Below the pieces are notes generated by a model. That model did not search any database. It was not told the DNA's origin and saw only the letters and a list, made by a program, of their open reading frames with translations. Shown piece after piece: positions 16,047 to 24,702 of a DNA stretch of 50,297 bases. Positions within the stretch are counted from its first letter, which is position 1. The number at the start of each line of letters is the position of its first letter. A program made the translations under genes and the position numbers. The DNA comes from a virus, in IMG/VR virus record IMGVR_UViG_3300025116_000097, positions 1 to 50,297 of that record; one strand, 5' to 3'.

Positions 16047-17177
16047 TCAACCCATCACGATGGCGACGTGCTCGCCCTGCACGACCTTGAAGCCGTAGGC
16101 GATGTGCAGCTGCCAGGTGGTCATGCCGTAGCCCGCGATCTGCAGCAGCAGATAGGTCATGCCGAACTGATCGCTGATCAGCGTCTGTTGGATGATCGGG
16201 TTGGGCGGGATGATGGGAGCGCGCATCACACCCACGACAGCGGAACGCTCGAAGGCGAGGTTGGCCGTGTAGTTGTTGCCCACCGTCAGCGCGTTGGCTG
16301 TTGGGATGGTCATGCGGGCGCCGGGGCGGCCCAGTGTGATCGTGCCGGGAGCCGCCACGCCGTTGTTCACCACGTACTTGTTGGTCGAATCAGCGGCGAA
16401 GGTCACCACGTCACCAGCCAACACCGTTCCGGTGCCGGTAACCAGCGCCACATCGCGCACGCCGGCCGCCGTGCTGCCCGAGGTCACGTAGCTGGCGCCA
16501 GTGCCCTTGGTGTGCGCGGTGATGCCAGCGGATTCGCGGATCGAGAAGCCGAACTGGCGCAGCAGGTCGCCGGAGCGGCGTTCTTGGTCGTTGCCCGCCT
16601 GGTAGGCCTGCTGGATGATGCCCAGCTTGCGGGCGGAAGTGCCAGCAGCGGAGTCAATGCACAGCTGCAGGTCGGCCATGGGAGCGCCGTTGTCGAACAG
16701 CACCTTACGCACATCGGGAATGATGTTGATGTCCGATGCAAAGGGGTTCGTGCCAGCAGTGCCGACAGCGCGCGAAGCGCCAACCTTGATGGCGGTGCAC
16801 GCAGCGACCTCGGCCTTGTTCCGCAGCGCGCGCATGCCCTGGGCGATCATCTGGCGCACCCATTCCTTGTCGGAGTTGGCGTTTTCCAGGCTGCGGGTCT
16901 GCTCGCCGGTCAGGTTCCAGTCCACGTAATCGGTGTTGGTGATGGTCACCGACACGCCGTCAGCGGTCGCATCGTCCCCCGTAGGCATTGCCATGGATGG
17001 GGTGAACGACTTGACAGCGCGGATAGGCGCCACGGGCACCTTCACGGAGTCACCAACAGCGACGCCCTTGTCGTCGAAGTTGGCATTGATTGCGCTGATC
17101 ACGCCGAAAGGTTCGTTGGAAACCTCCTGAGCGGCGCTGAATAGCGTGGGCTGCAGGGCGGTGAATACGTTTGCCAT
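16047..17177 (-). CDS. Major capsid protein, P22 coat-like
   Basis: A 376-residue protein that forms the procapsid shell with the scaffold encoded just upstream. It opens MANVFTALQPTLFSAAQEVSNEPFGVISAINANFDDKGVAVGDSVKVPV. YVDWNLTGEQTRSLENANSDKEWVRQMIAQGMRALRNKAE is the long helical spine region, and VTFAADSTNKYVVNNGVAAPGTITL resembles the inserted beta domain of P22-type coats. Somewhat shorter than P22 coat (430). GAAAGG precedes the start. Confidence 0.87.
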   Translation of the reverse strand: MANVFTALQPTLFSAAQEVSNEPFGVISAINANFDDKGVAVGDSVKVPVAPIRAVKSFTPSMAMPTGDDATADGVSVTITNTDYVDWNLTGEQTRSLENANSDKEWVRQMIAQGMRALRNKAEVAACTAIKVGASRAVGTAGTNPFASDINIIPDVRKVLFDNGAPMADLQLCIDSAAGTSARKLGIIQQAYQAGNDQERRSGDLLRQFGFSIRESAGITAHTKGTGASYVTSGSTAAGVRDVALVTGTGTVLAGDVVTFAADSTNKYVVNNGVAAPGTITLGRPGARMTIPTANALTVGNNYTANLAFERSAVVGVMRAPIIPPNPIIQQTLISDQFGMTYLLLQIAGYGMTTWQLHIAYGFKVVQGEHVAIVMG

Positions 17178-17200
17178 GGTGTAGGCCTTTCAGAAATGGA

Positions 17201-17222
17201 AAAGCCCGCGCTGGGCGGGCTT
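17201..17222 (-). terminator. Terminator-like hairpin between capsid and scaffold genes
   Basis: An AAGCCCGC/GCGGGCTT stem with a short loop is followed on the minus strand by TTTTCC. It lies downstream of the major capsid start region's upstream neighbour, between scaffold stop and capsid start being on the same transcript; its likely job is level control rather than operon end. Confidence 0.5.
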
Positions 17223-17242
17223 CGATGCTGTGGTTTGGCGGA

Positions 17243-17986
17243 TTACTCGACGACGGTGTAGCCCTCGGCCATCTTGGCCGCGCGCTGCTTCGGTGGAAGC
17301 GCGTCGAATGCCGCCTGCTTGATCACTTTCGCGCCGCCGCCTGCGCCGCCTTGCGCACCACCTCCCGTGGTGCCAGTGGGCTCGAAAGCACGGCCATACA
17401 CATCGGACTGGCGCATCTCGCCGACCAAATCCGCAATGGAGAGGAATTCGCCCTTGGCATTGACACGCGGGTTGCCCTGCGCATCAACCACCTGGACCTT
17501 GAAATCACCGTCTTCTTCGATGACCTTCACGGATGCGCGCACATGCGGCAACAGCAGGGCGGGAATTCCCTTGGCTGCCGCAATGGCTGCAGTCGCGTCG
17601 GCATCGATCAGGCGACGCTCCAGGCTCTTCGTCAGAGTCCCGATGCGCTCGTCCTTCTTCGACAGCTCGGCCTTGTGCTGGTCTGCCATCTGCTGCTTGA
17701 GCTTGTCCCATTCACCGCTCTTGCCGAGCTTTTCGGCTTCGGCCTGGGCGTGGGCCTCGACAAGGGCCTGAATTTCCTCAGGCGACTTGCCCAGGGCCGA
17801 CCAGGCTTGCACCTGCTTGGCGGCGGTCTTGGCTGCTTCGCGCTCTTTTTGGAGTGCGCTTTTCAGCCCGGCTGGGTCTTCGTAGCCGTCCACATCGAGC
17901 ACGAACTTCCCGTTCGACTCTTTGTACAGACTGCGCTGCGCTTCGGGCACGGTGTCGATGGAATCGACGGCAAATGGCAATGGCAT
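17243..17986 (-). CDS. Phage scaffold protein
   Basis: A 247-residue protein, helical and highly charged through residues about 35-130 (SALQKEREAAKTAAKQVQAW, EALVEAHAQAEAEKLGKSGEWDKLKQQMADQHKAELSKKDERIGTL). The C-terminal Gly-rich stretch (GTTGGGAQGGAGGGAK) is followed by a basic helix that could bind coat. It is placed immediately before the coat gene, as scaffolds are. The start is 17986 with AGAGGAA upstream. Confidence 0.85.
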   Translation of the reverse strand: MPLPFAVDSIDTVPEAQRSLYKESNGKFVLDVDGYEDPAGLKSALQKEREAAKTAAKQVQAWSALGKSPEEIQALVEAHAQAEAEKLGKSGEWDKLKQQMADQHKAELSKKDERIGTLTKSLERRLIDADATAAIAAAKGIPALLLPHVRASVKVIEEDGDFKVQVVDAQGNPRVNAKGEFLSIADLVGEMRQSDVYGRAFEPTGTTGGGAQGGAGGGAKVIKQAAFDALPPKQRAAKMAEGYTVVE

Positions 17987-18070
17987 TGGAAACGTTCCTC
18001 TCGAACGGTGGGATGCGCCCATCTCGGGCAGTTGGTGGCCACGGCGCATCGCGCGCAGAAGCCGGAAATG

Positions 18071-18103
18071 AAAAACCCGCCGAGACTTGCGCCTGGGCGG
18101 GTT
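18071..18103 (-). terminator. Rho-independent terminator upstream of the scaffold gene
   Basis: An AACCCGCC/GGCGGGTT stem with a 14-base loop is followed by a T-run on the minus strand. It follows the small genes at 18132-18655 and would isolate the HNH/small-gene insert from the scaffold-coat block. Confidence 0.6.
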
Positions 18104-18131
18104 GTTAGGGTGGTCTTGCGACCTGAATTCG

Positions 18132-18341
18132 TTACTTCACAGCTTGGTTCTTGCGGTAAAGGTGTGATCGCATTTCACGCTTGGTTTTGAAAAATTGTCC
18201 GTCAACCTCAATCGGCTGGCATCCGACCGCCATCAGCTTCTCTCGGACGTAGGCTCCAATCTCTCCATCGGTTGCGCCTGCCATGGTCAACTCCGCCAAC
18301 TCTCGAAGGCTTATTTCTGCTTTCGAAAACCCTCTGGCCAT
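18132..18341 (-). CDS. Hypothetical protein (69 aa)
   Basis: It starts MARGFSKAEISLRELAELTMAGATDGEIGAYVREKLMAVG after AGAGGAATTTCAA. The helix-turn-helix-like spacing in the first 45 residues and basic end (FFKTKREMRSHLYRKNQAVK) suggest DNA binding. It lies with a zinc-ribbon ORF and an HNH gene in what looks like an insert between MuF and scaffold. Confidence 0.55.
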   Translation of the reverse strand: MARGFSKAEISLRELAELTMAGATDGEIGAYVREKLMAVGCQPIEVDGQFFKTKREMRSHLYRKNQAVK

Positions 18342-18352
18342 TTGAAATTCCT

Positions 18353-18655
18353 CTATTTCACAGCCTTCGGCTTCGTCCGCCTGGGCTTCGGCTCCTTCAC
18401 CAGCCGTGGCAGCTCCGGAATCATCGGCGACCAAATGCCCCGCATGTGGCAGTGGTAGCAGATGTCCACATTGGTTTTGGTTCCGCCCTGTTTGCGACCG
18501 TTCTTAACGAATGCGCCTGTTACGGTATTCAAGATCGTCCTAGACCCACACCGGGCGCACTGGATCATCCCGTCGGGCCTGGGTATCTTCTTGAGGCGCG
18601 TCAGAACCGCCTGTTTGGGCGATGGCTGGTTCGGCGTGACAAGCTTCAGTGGCAC
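18353..18655 (-). CDS. Zinc-ribbon protein (100 aa)
   Basis: The likely GTG start at 18655 gives VPLKLVTPNQPSPKQAVLTRLKKIPRPDGMIQCARCGSRTILN. The cysteine pairs CARC and CYHC are about 29 residues apart and form a zinc ribbon; the tail is very basic and Pro-rich (EPKPRRTKPKAVK). It is probably a nucleic-acid binder. It lies beside an HNH endonuclease gene and may be its partner or a moron. The start is uncertain. Confidence 0.6.
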   Translation of the reverse strand: MPLKLVTPNQPSPKQAVLTRLKKIPRPDGMIQCARCGSRTILNTVTGAFVKNGRKQGGTKTNVDICYHCHMRGIWSPMIPELPRLVKEPKPRRTKPKAVK

Positions 18656-18662
18656 ACGAGCA

Positions 18663-19604
18663 TCATAGTGCCGTGACCGCTGGCGGCAAGACGTGCCTCC
18701 ACCCGCGCCCGGATAAGACTTGGTAAACCGCGTGGTAGGTTTCGCCCATACTGTCGGCAATTGCTCTGGTCTTTTCGCCGAGCCCTGCACGCGTGCGCAT
18801 CTCCAGAACCTGAGCCTCAGTGAAGCGCGATGAACCCGTTTGTTCGCCGTACGCGAACTTTCTCCGACCCATCTTCCGCCGATTATCCGCGTGCGTCTTG
18901 CCCAACGGAAGCTCCCGCCAGACTTTCCCAGAAACAATGTCGCAGGCGTGCGACGTGCTAATGGAAAACCGTCGGGCGATCTCGCCGATGAACATCCCGT
19001 CGTCTGCTGCGCGCCTGATTTCCATCACGATCCCCTGGGTGAGCTTCGCGCCGTTTGCCATCTCCCCCCGGAGTACACCTCGATGTCCACCGTCTTTCTT
19101 GCCGTTCAAAGGGAGGACCATTTGGCACATGCCTCGAATCGCCTCGGCCTTCCTATGGCATGAAGCGCATCTGCAGGCGAGATTGGACAGTACGTTCGCC
19201 TTCATGTACGAGGAGAAATTATGGAACGGCACGATGTGGTCTACGTCAAGCCGCCTACCATATCGACGTTCACACTCATCGTCGTGCATTCCGCAGTCCA
19301 CACATGCATAGCCGTCACGCTTCAACGCTGCGTTGCGCTGCCTCGCCCAATTCGACCCTCGGTGCCCCAAGTCTTGATGCGATGTGCCGCCCTTCCAATT
19401 GGGATTCTTCTCTCGCTTCAAGCCGCGTTTCGGGTCTGCGGCCCTCGCTCGCCCATGCTCACATGCTGGCGAACACGTCTTGCCCGCGCTATGCGCCACG
19501 TACTTGAGCCCAGACTTTCGGCGTAGCAGCTTCACCGGAGTGAAAACGGCTCCGCAGTGTGTGCAGCACTGTGGCTGCACAGTGGTAGACTTTTTTCCAG
19601 CCAA
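18663..19604 (-). CDS. HNH homing-type endonuclease with two HTH repeats
   Basis: A 313-residue protein. The N-terminal zinc part (CCTHCGAVFTPVKLL ... CSPACEHGRA) is followed by an HNH core near residues 90-155 (NAALKRDGYACVDCGMHDDECERRYGRRLDVDHIVPFHNFSSY ... NLACRCASCHRKAE). Two similar C-terminal repeats follow: GAKLTQGIVMEIRRAADDGMFIGEIARRFSISTSHACDIVSG and SSRFTEAQVLEMRTRAGLGEKTRAIADSMGETYHAVYQVLSG. That is the layout of free-standing phage homing endonucleases whose C-terminal repeats bind DNA. It interrupts the portal-MuF-scaffold-coat order. Confidence 0.88.
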   Translation of the reverse strand: MAGKKSTTVQPQCCTHCGAVFTPVKLLRRKSGLKYVAHSAGKTCSPACEHGRARAADPKRGLKREKNPNWKGGTSHQDLGHRGSNWARQRNAALKRDGYACVDCGMHDDECERRYGRRLDVDHIVPFHNFSSYMKANVLSNLACRCASCHRKAEAIRGMCQMVLPLNGKKDGGHRGVLRGEMANGAKLTQGIVMEIRRAADDGMFIGEIARRFSISTSHACDIVSGKVWRELPLGKTHADNRRKMGRRKFAYGEQTGSSRFTEAQVLEMRTRAGLGEKTRAIADSMGETYHAVYQVLSGRGWRHVLPPAVTAL

Positions 19605-19634
19605 GAGAACCTCTAGTACAGGTTGTTGTGGTTA

Positions 19635-19668
19635 GAGCCGCCTTGGTGTCCCCACACCCTGGCGGCTC
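19635..19668. terminator. Long hairpin after the MuF gene
   Basis: GAGCCGCC...GGCGGCTC contains an inner GGTGT/ACACC stem, a strong hairpin without a clear T-run. It marks the boundary between the MuF gene and the HNH insert. Confidence 0.45.
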
Positions 19669-19680
19669 GCCTATTTTAGG

Positions 19681-20772
19681 TCAAAGCCCTGCTTTTTTAA
19701 ACAGTGCTGCGTCCCTATCGCGCAGCTGGTCGAGCGTGTAAACCACGCCCTTATTGTTGGTGAACTTGTCCACCTCAATCTCGTTGGCCCGGAACAGTTT
19801 CCCGCGCGTACTGCCGAGCACTTCGTCCTGAAAACCCGCAGGCTTCGACCGCAGCCACGCAGTGAACGACGTGTCAGCGGGGATTTGCCCGTCGATAGAG
19901 GCTCTTGTGCGCCCTTCCACGACGATCTCCGGGATATCCAAACCCATCTCTCGAAATGACTTGAGCACCGGCACCGCCGCGCTGCGGCAATTGATATGCC
20001 TTGGCGGAATCGGTCCCTTGCCTATTGGAAAAACCTTCCCCGACAGCGAAGCGCATGTGATGCTGGTCCGTCCGTCAAGGGTCGCATGGAAGAGCCAGCC
20101 CTTCACCACATCCTCATTGGCCTCCAGCGTCTTCTGCTGCGCAACATTCGCCATGTGGTTTGTTGCCGTCCGCACCATGCCCTCAAGGTGGCGGCGACTA
20201 CCCTCCATCAAGCCATCCTCAAAATTCCGCGCTTTCGTGCCGCGAATGCGCCGCACGATGGTGTCTGTGGTCTCGCCTTCTAGCCACCCGAGGCTTACCG
20301 CGTCGCGCACCTGTCGCGCTCGATCAGCGGTCAGCCCTTGCATGTACTGCGCCATCGGCACTGCGCCATCCTTGGAAATGCGAAACGGCTGCGCGTAGGC
20401 AGCCGTGAATGCCTGAACCGGACTGACAGACGCAACGCTCACCTGCACGGGCAGTGACGCCTGCAAAACCTGCGCCTGGTAGCTGGTCTCGTACTCCACG
20501 AACTTCCGCAGTTCGTCGGTCAATTCCCTGCCTATGGCTTCGTAAGCTGCTGCGTTCAGCGCTCGAACACTGCCGAGCATGCTTTCCAGCCTTTCTGCAC
20601 TGAAGGGTGTTCCCTGTACACCTTCAAGCGTCAGTACCAACTCGGCATACAGCCGCTGGTCAGACGCATTCAGCTTACCAATGATCCGCTGGACTACCCC
20701 GTTCGTGAAGCGCTGAAGGGCTACGGCGTGCCGAATGTTCTCCGACAGCAGCCAATCGTTTACGCTTTCCAT
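19681..20772 (-). CDS. Phage Mu F-like minor head protein
   Basis: A 363-residue protein. The MuF core (about residues 200-270) has GMVRTATNHMANVAQQ, then WLFHATLDGRTSITCASLSGKVFPIGKGPIPPRHINCRSAAVPV with the family's conserved D-R-T, C and P-P-x-H-x-N-C-R. It works inside or at the vertex of the head with the portal, and may be ejected with DNA. The start shares one base with the portal stop. Confidence 0.92.
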   Translation of the reverse strand: MESVNDWLLSENIRHAVALQRFTNGVVQRIIGKLNASDQRLYAELVLTLEGVQGTPFSAERLESMLGSVRALNAAAYEAIGRELTDELRKFVEYETSYQAQVLQASLPVQVSVASVSPVQAFTAAYAQPFRISKDGAVPMAQYMQGLTADRARQVRDAVSLGWLEGETTDTIVRRIRGTKARNFEDGLMEGSRRHLEGMVRTATNHMANVAQQKTLEANEDVVKGWLFHATLDGRTSITCASLSGKVFPIGKGPIPPRHINCRSAAVPVLKSFREMGLDIPEIVVEGRTRASIDGQIPADTSFTAWLRSKPAGFQDEVLGSTRGKLFRANEIEVDKFTNNKGVVYTLDQLRDRDAALFKKAGL

Positions 20773-22166
20773 CAGTCTGCCCCGACAGTGCCCAAGGCTG
20801 GGCCTTCCTCCTGCACGGCATCCAGCTCCATCAGGGCGTCGATGTCAGCAGCCAGCATGCCGCGGCGCTGCAGCTCTTTGATGGCCGTCGCCTTGGTTAT
20901 GAACCCTGCCTGCTGCATGGAGATCACCAGCTGGGCACCGGCCTCGGTCAGCGTCGCCGCGCCGAAGTCCTTGAACAGGCTGGCATGGCCGCCCTGCGGC
21001 CCTTTGACCCAGGCCGCCATGAACTGCAGGGCCTGATCCAGCGAGTCCTCGAACCCCTCGGTGATCCGCTGCAGCTCCGACTTGTTGGCCTCGGCGTCGT
21101 TTGCCGCCTCCGTGGCGCTGCGCTGTCCGGGCTTCTGCACCAGCAGCTCGGCGCCGGTCTGGATCATCTGGTCTTCCAGCGCTTCCAGGGACTTCGCGCC
21201 GGCCTCGATGGCTGCGCCCGTGTGCTCTACGAACTTCAGGTCGCCGTCCTTCGGCAGGCGCACGGCAGCGGATGCGCCGACGGTGAGCTGCGTGCCACCA
21301 GTGCCGTCTACTCCAGGATCATCCCCGCCGATCAGCGCCAGGATGGGCACCCTGGCGACGTGCAGGATGGTGTCCTGGTCGCTCTGGCTCTGCCAGTGCT
21401 TGACGTTCAGGTAGGCCAGATCCAGCAGCGGGGAGACGCCATCCATGAAAGCGCGCTTGCGGCCGTAAACCGGAGCGAAAGGAATGACCTGCAGCGTTGT
21501 GGTGCCCTCTTCTTCCAGCACCCAGTCATCCTCAGCCTTTGCCCCGGGCATGTAGACAGCCCATGCGCCCGGCGTCAGCACGCGCACGCGCGGCTCATGC
21601 TTGATGCCGAATTCGCCGTCGTCCTCTTCCTTGGTCTCAGCCAGCCGAAGCTGCGTCAGCACCGTGGCACCGCCAGAGCGCTGCGCCTTCCAGCCCAGGA
21701 TCTGGCTGTGACGGACGGCCACCATGTACGGGCGGGCGCCAATGGCTCGCTCGTCGGCTAGCGTGCGGGCTCCCGACACGCGGGGGTAGTCCACCAGGAT
21801 GCCAGCCAGGCCGAAGCCCAGGGCCTCATCCATCATCATCGCGGCGAACGTGTGCAGGCTGTTGCCCTGCAGGTCCACGTCTTCGCACCAGGTCTTGATT
21901 TTGTCCGGGGTGTCTTCGCCCAGGGTGATCTGCTTGCTGAAAGGCTTTCCGGACATCACGCCCAGCGTGCGGCCGAAGGCTGGAAACAGCGTGGCCGTGG
22001 CCAGGCGGGCTTCGTAGCTTTCTTTTTCCTCACCGGGCCACTTGGGCAGGAATGTGGTTCCCGCCTTGCGCATGGCCGCAGTTCCGCCCAGCAGGGCTTC
22101 GGCGATGGGCCAGTTCTGGGCCAGTGCCTGCACTTCGCTGGATTGGTTCTGTACTTTTTGGGCCAT
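20772..22166 (-). CDS. Portal protein (DUF4055 family)
   Basis: A 464-residue protein that forms the dodecameric DNA channel at the capsid vertex. It has FPAFGRTLGVMSGKPFSKQI, MMMDEALGFGLAGILVDYPR, PPVYG-like PFAPVYGRKRAFMDGVSPLLDLAYLNVKHWQSQSDQDTILH and the helical QRSATEAANDAEANKSELQRITEGFEDSLDQALQFMAAW, matching DUF4055 portals of betaproteobacterial phages. It sits between TerL and MuF; starts two bases after the TerL stop. Confidence 0.9.
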   Translation of the reverse strand: MAQKVQNQSSEVQALAQNWPIAEALLGGTAAMRKAGTTFLPKWPGEEKESYEARLATATLFPAFGRTLGVMSGKPFSKQITLGEDTPDKIKTWCEDVDLQGNSLHTFAAMMMDEALGFGLAGILVDYPRVSGARTLADERAIGARPYMVAVRHSQILGWKAQRSGGATVLTQLRLAETKEEDDGEFGIKHEPRVRVLTPGAWAVYMPGAKAEDDWVLEEEGTTTLQVIPFAPVYGRKRAFMDGVSPLLDLAYLNVKHWQSQSDQDTILHVARVPILALIGGDDPGVDGTGGTQLTVGASAAVRLPKDGDLKFVEHTGAAIEAGAKSLEALEDQMIQTGAELLVQKPGQRSATEAANDAEANKSELQRITEGFEDSLDQALQFMAAWVKGPQGGHASLFKDFGAATLTEAGAQLVISMQQAGFITKATAIKELQRRGMLAADIDALMELDAVQEEGPALGTVGAD

Positions 22167-22168
22167 GG

Positions 22169-23584
22169 CTACATGCGAAGTGGGGCAACAGATACCGTGC
22201 GCTTCACGGCCAGGACGCGGTAACGCGATTCGTCAGCAACGTGGTCTTCTGCATCGGTGTCGATGTCGTCTGGGTCTTTGTCACTGCGTGGCAGGACGGG
22301 GAATGTGCGGATGAACTGGCGGCAGGTGTTGAACACGAACAGGCCAGGCTCTTCCATCCTCGGGGCCTTGGACGCCATCAATCGGCCGCGCATCAACTGC
22401 CAGCCACGCTTTCGACTTCCCGGAGACTTGTCCGCCTTCTCCCACCGCACCTTGTGGCGCTCCTGGATCTTGGCCGGGCTGTCGCCGTTGGTCTCGTCAA
22501 AAATGCTGCTGTCGGCAGGCCCTGGGCGCACACGATCGGCAATTCCAAGGTCGGCCTGGTGCTTCACGATGCCATCGGCAATCCCGGCGTCGCTCAACTT
22601 TAGGCCCTCGTTCGGGCGGCCGTTCCAGCCGTACCACTCCGCGATGCGGAACAGCGTGCCGCGCGGGAAGGTGCGCTTCGTGCCGTCCGCCATGATGGCT
22701 TCCGTTCCGTCCGACTCAGCCCACCAGCCCACGCTGAATGGCTTGCTGCTGCCCCAGTCGAAAGCGCGGTCGATGCGCCAGCTCTTGGGGATGGCGAAAG
22801 GCACCAGCACATGACTGCCCTCTTCCCACACGTCATCGAACATGCCGCCGGCGACGATGTTCCAGTCACCGTCCCGCATGGCCTTGACCAGCGCCGCGTT
22901 GCCCAGGCCTTCCAGCCGGTCAACATAGTCCGGGTCGTTCTCCTGCAGCGTCGGGTTGTCGCTGAGCTTGGCAGGGATGTACTGCCTGCGCATGCCGCCC
23001 TCGGCCTTCTCCTGCTGCACTATCTGCATGGGCGCCGCTGGGTCGATGAATGTCGCCTTCACCCAGTTGTGGCCCACGCCGCCGGGGTTAGAGCCGGCCA
23101 CCACGCGCGGGAACAGGCCCACATACTTCTTCGGCAGCTTCAGGCCGCCAAGACGGCACCGGCCGCGCAGGTAGCGGTAAATCTTGTCCGTGAAGTGGGT
23201 CAGCTCGTCCATCATCAGGACGTGAATCTCGGCGCCCTGGTACTTGGTGACGTTCTTCTCGTACTGGCAGTGGCACAGGTGAATCTTCGAACCGTTCCAG
23301 AACTCAATGAAGTTCTTCGAGTCGTTCGTCTTCACATACCCGGCGTCAATCCACTCGCTCAGCAGCGCCGGGAACCCGGTCGGCCCTTCCATGTGGTTCT
23401 TGGCCAGGTCGTCCGACAGGCGCCGGAAGATGTACACCTGCAGCCCGGGAATGTCCGTGCACCAGGAAATCGCCGCCACGCGCATCAGGTGACTCTTGCC
23501 GCCTCCGGCCGCGCCGCCGTACAGGATCTCCGTCGCAGTGGAAAGAAACGCCTCAGTCTGCTGCGGGTGAAGGCTTAGTTCCAT
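22169..23584 (-). CDS. terL: Terminase large subunit
   Basis: A 471-residue packaging ATPase/nuclease. Walker A is GGAAGGGKS (residues 23-31), Walker B is HVLMMDEL (about 121-128) and the coupling motif is likely VAGSNPGG. The C-terminal nuclease domain includes AFDWGSSKPFSVGWWAESDG (first catalytic Asp) and later ADSSIFDE. It overlaps the TerS end by 32 bases, so translation is probably coupled. Confidence 0.95.
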   Translation of the reverse strand: MELSLHPQQTEAFLSTATEILYGGAAGGGKSHLMRVAAISWCTDIPGLQVYIFRRLSDDLAKNHMEGPTGFPALLSEWIDAGYVKTNDSKNFIEFWNGSKIHLCHCQYEKNVTKYQGAEIHVLMMDELTHFTDKIYRYLRGRCRLGGLKLPKKYVGLFPRVVAGSNPGGVGHNWVKATFIDPAAPMQIVQQEKAEGGMRRQYIPAKLSDNPTLQENDPDYVDRLEGLGNAALVKAMRDGDWNIVAGGMFDDVWEEGSHVLVPFAIPKSWRIDRAFDWGSSKPFSVGWWAESDGTEAIMADGTKRTFPRGTLFRIAEWYGWNGRPNEGLKLSDAGIADGIVKHQADLGIADRVRPGPADSSIFDETNGDSPAKIQERHKVRWEKADKSPGSRKRGWQLMRGRLMASKAPRMEEPGLFVFNTCRQFIRTFPVLPRSDKDPDDIDTDAEDHVADESRYRVLAVKRTVSVAPLRM

Positions 23585-24101
23585 GGAGCACCAGCTTCAG
23601 TTCGGGCGTCTTGATCTCGCCGCTGTGCTCGACCTTCTCCTTGAAGGCGCCGACTTCCACATGCTTGCCGATCAGCTCAACCAGCTTGGTGCGGTCCAGC
23701 AGCTTCACCTTGCGCACGGTGGCGTACACCGGCTTTCCTTCCGCGTCCTCGCCGTCGCGTTCATGCACAGTCTCAATGCCAGCGACCAGACCAGTGCGCC
23801 AGGCAATCGGCCATTCGTGCACGGGCTTCAGGACGCCGTTCTCGGTGTAGAGGTCGGCAAGGTCGGCGGTCGCGTCGCGCGCCAGGCGCTTGAGCACCCA
23901 GTCGGCATTGATCTCAGTCCGCTCACTGCGGGCTTTCATCGCTGCTTGGATGGCCTCCGCAACCTTGACATTTGTTAACAGGCGGCTCGCTTGCTCAGCC
24001 GCCGTCTTCTCGCTGTACCCGGCCCGGATTGCGGCCTGGGTTGCGTTCAGGTCAATCAGGTACTCGGCTACAAAGCGTTGCTGCTTTGCGGTCAGTGCCA
24101 T
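23553..24101 (-). CDS. terS: Terminase small subunit
   Basis: A 182-residue protein. The N-terminus LTAKQQRFVAEYLIDLNATQAAIRAGYSEKTAAEQASRLLTNVKVAEAI is the Terminase_2 helix-turn-helix that recognises the packaging site. DWVLKRLARDATADLADLY and the C-terminal acidic-basic tail complete the usual layout. AAAGAGAG lies close to the ATG. It follows a small zinc-ribbon ORF by 10 bases. Confidence 0.94.
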   Translation of the reverse strand: MALTAKQQRFVAEYLIDLNATQAAIRAGYSEKTAAEQASRLLTNVKVAEAIQAAMKARSERTEINADWVLKRLARDATADLADLYTENGVLKPVHEWPIAWRTGLVAGIETVHERDGEDAEGKPVYATVRKVKLLDRTKLVELIGKHVEVGAFKEKVEHSGEIKTPELKLVLHGTKPSPAAD

Positions 24102-24111
24102 GTTCTCTCTT

Positions 24112-24279
24112 TCAATCAGATTCGCCAGCGCTGGAAATAGGACTGCGGCAATACTCGCAGGCGCTCAACCCAACACGATAGCCAGCACCACAGCCAGGGC
24201 AGGTGTCGGTGTCTTCGCAGGAAGCGATGATGTGCAGTGGCTTGGCTTCGCCGATTTGCTGGATGCTCAACGTCTGCAT
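24112..24279 (-). CDS. Small zinc-ribbon protein (55 aa) ahead of the terminase
   Basis: MQTLSIQQIGEAKPLHIIAS leads into CEDTDTCPGCGAGYRVGLSACEYC, a CxxC...CxxC ribbon. GGAGG sits eight bases before the ATG at 24279. The same frame stays open upstream back toward the tRNA, so a longer form from a non-ATG start is not excluded. It may be a DNA-packaging accessory by position; function unknown. Confidence 0.65.
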   Translation of the reverse strand: MQTLSIQQIGEAKPLHIIASCEDTDTCPGCGAGYRVGLSACEYCRSPISSAGESD

Positions 24280-24488
24280 GTCATGGCCTCCATAGGACTT
24301 ACGCCGAAGCGCTGGCTGCTGCCTGTCGCCGCTCTGCTGATAACGGCTGGGCAGCCGCAGGAGATTCAGCGCACTTTTCCCGGTGCGCTCGGTGTCAGCT
24401 TCACCGAATGAGCGGGGCCGAATAGGTTGCGGGCGCCGCTGCTTTTTGGAACGGTGTCCGAAAGTGATGTTCAGCAGGCCCGCGAACT

Positions 24489-24565
24489 TGGTTGCGGTGG
24501 TCGGCTTCGATCCGACGACGCGCGGGGTATGAGCCCGCTGCTCTACCAGGCTGAGCTACACCGCG
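24489..24565 (-). tRNA. Phage tRNA-Met (CAU) with initiator-like features
   Basis: A 77-nt cloverleaf with encoded CCA. The acceptor starts C1 and faces A72, the unpaired C-A that marks bacterial initiator tRNA. The anticodon stem GCGGG/CCCGC gives three consecutive G-C pairs next to loop CTCATAC. The D-stem is GCTC/GAGC, so position 11-24 is C-G as in elongators, not the A-U of typical initiators. It is probably a formylatable initiator or a hybrid; elongator Met or Ile(CAU) identity is less likely given C1-A72. Confidence 0.9.
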
Positions 24566-24572
24566 ACAAACG

Positions 24573-24603
24573 AAAAAGCCCGCAGGGCAAACCGTGCGGG
24601 CTT
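24573..24603 (-). terminator. Terminator between the late promoter and tRNA (tR'-like)
   Basis: An AAGCCCGCA/TGCGGGCTT stem with a 10-base loop is followed on the minus strand by TTTTTCG. It ends a leader RNA of roughly 130-155 nt from the promoter at 24736-24765, so late genes would need antitermination. Confidence 0.8.
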
Positions 24604-24702
24604 CAAAAATTCAGGACGAGTTGCGCCATCAGCATCTACCGCAGTCGCTACAGGCGATGGCCAGGCTGTGGCTGCGGGCATCCGGCAGAACTTCGAGGCG
24701 CG

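Noticed and set aside
14729-16090. 453-residue plus-strand open frame across connector genes
   Set aside because: It runs across four recognised minus-strand genes and their junctions, so it cannot be real.
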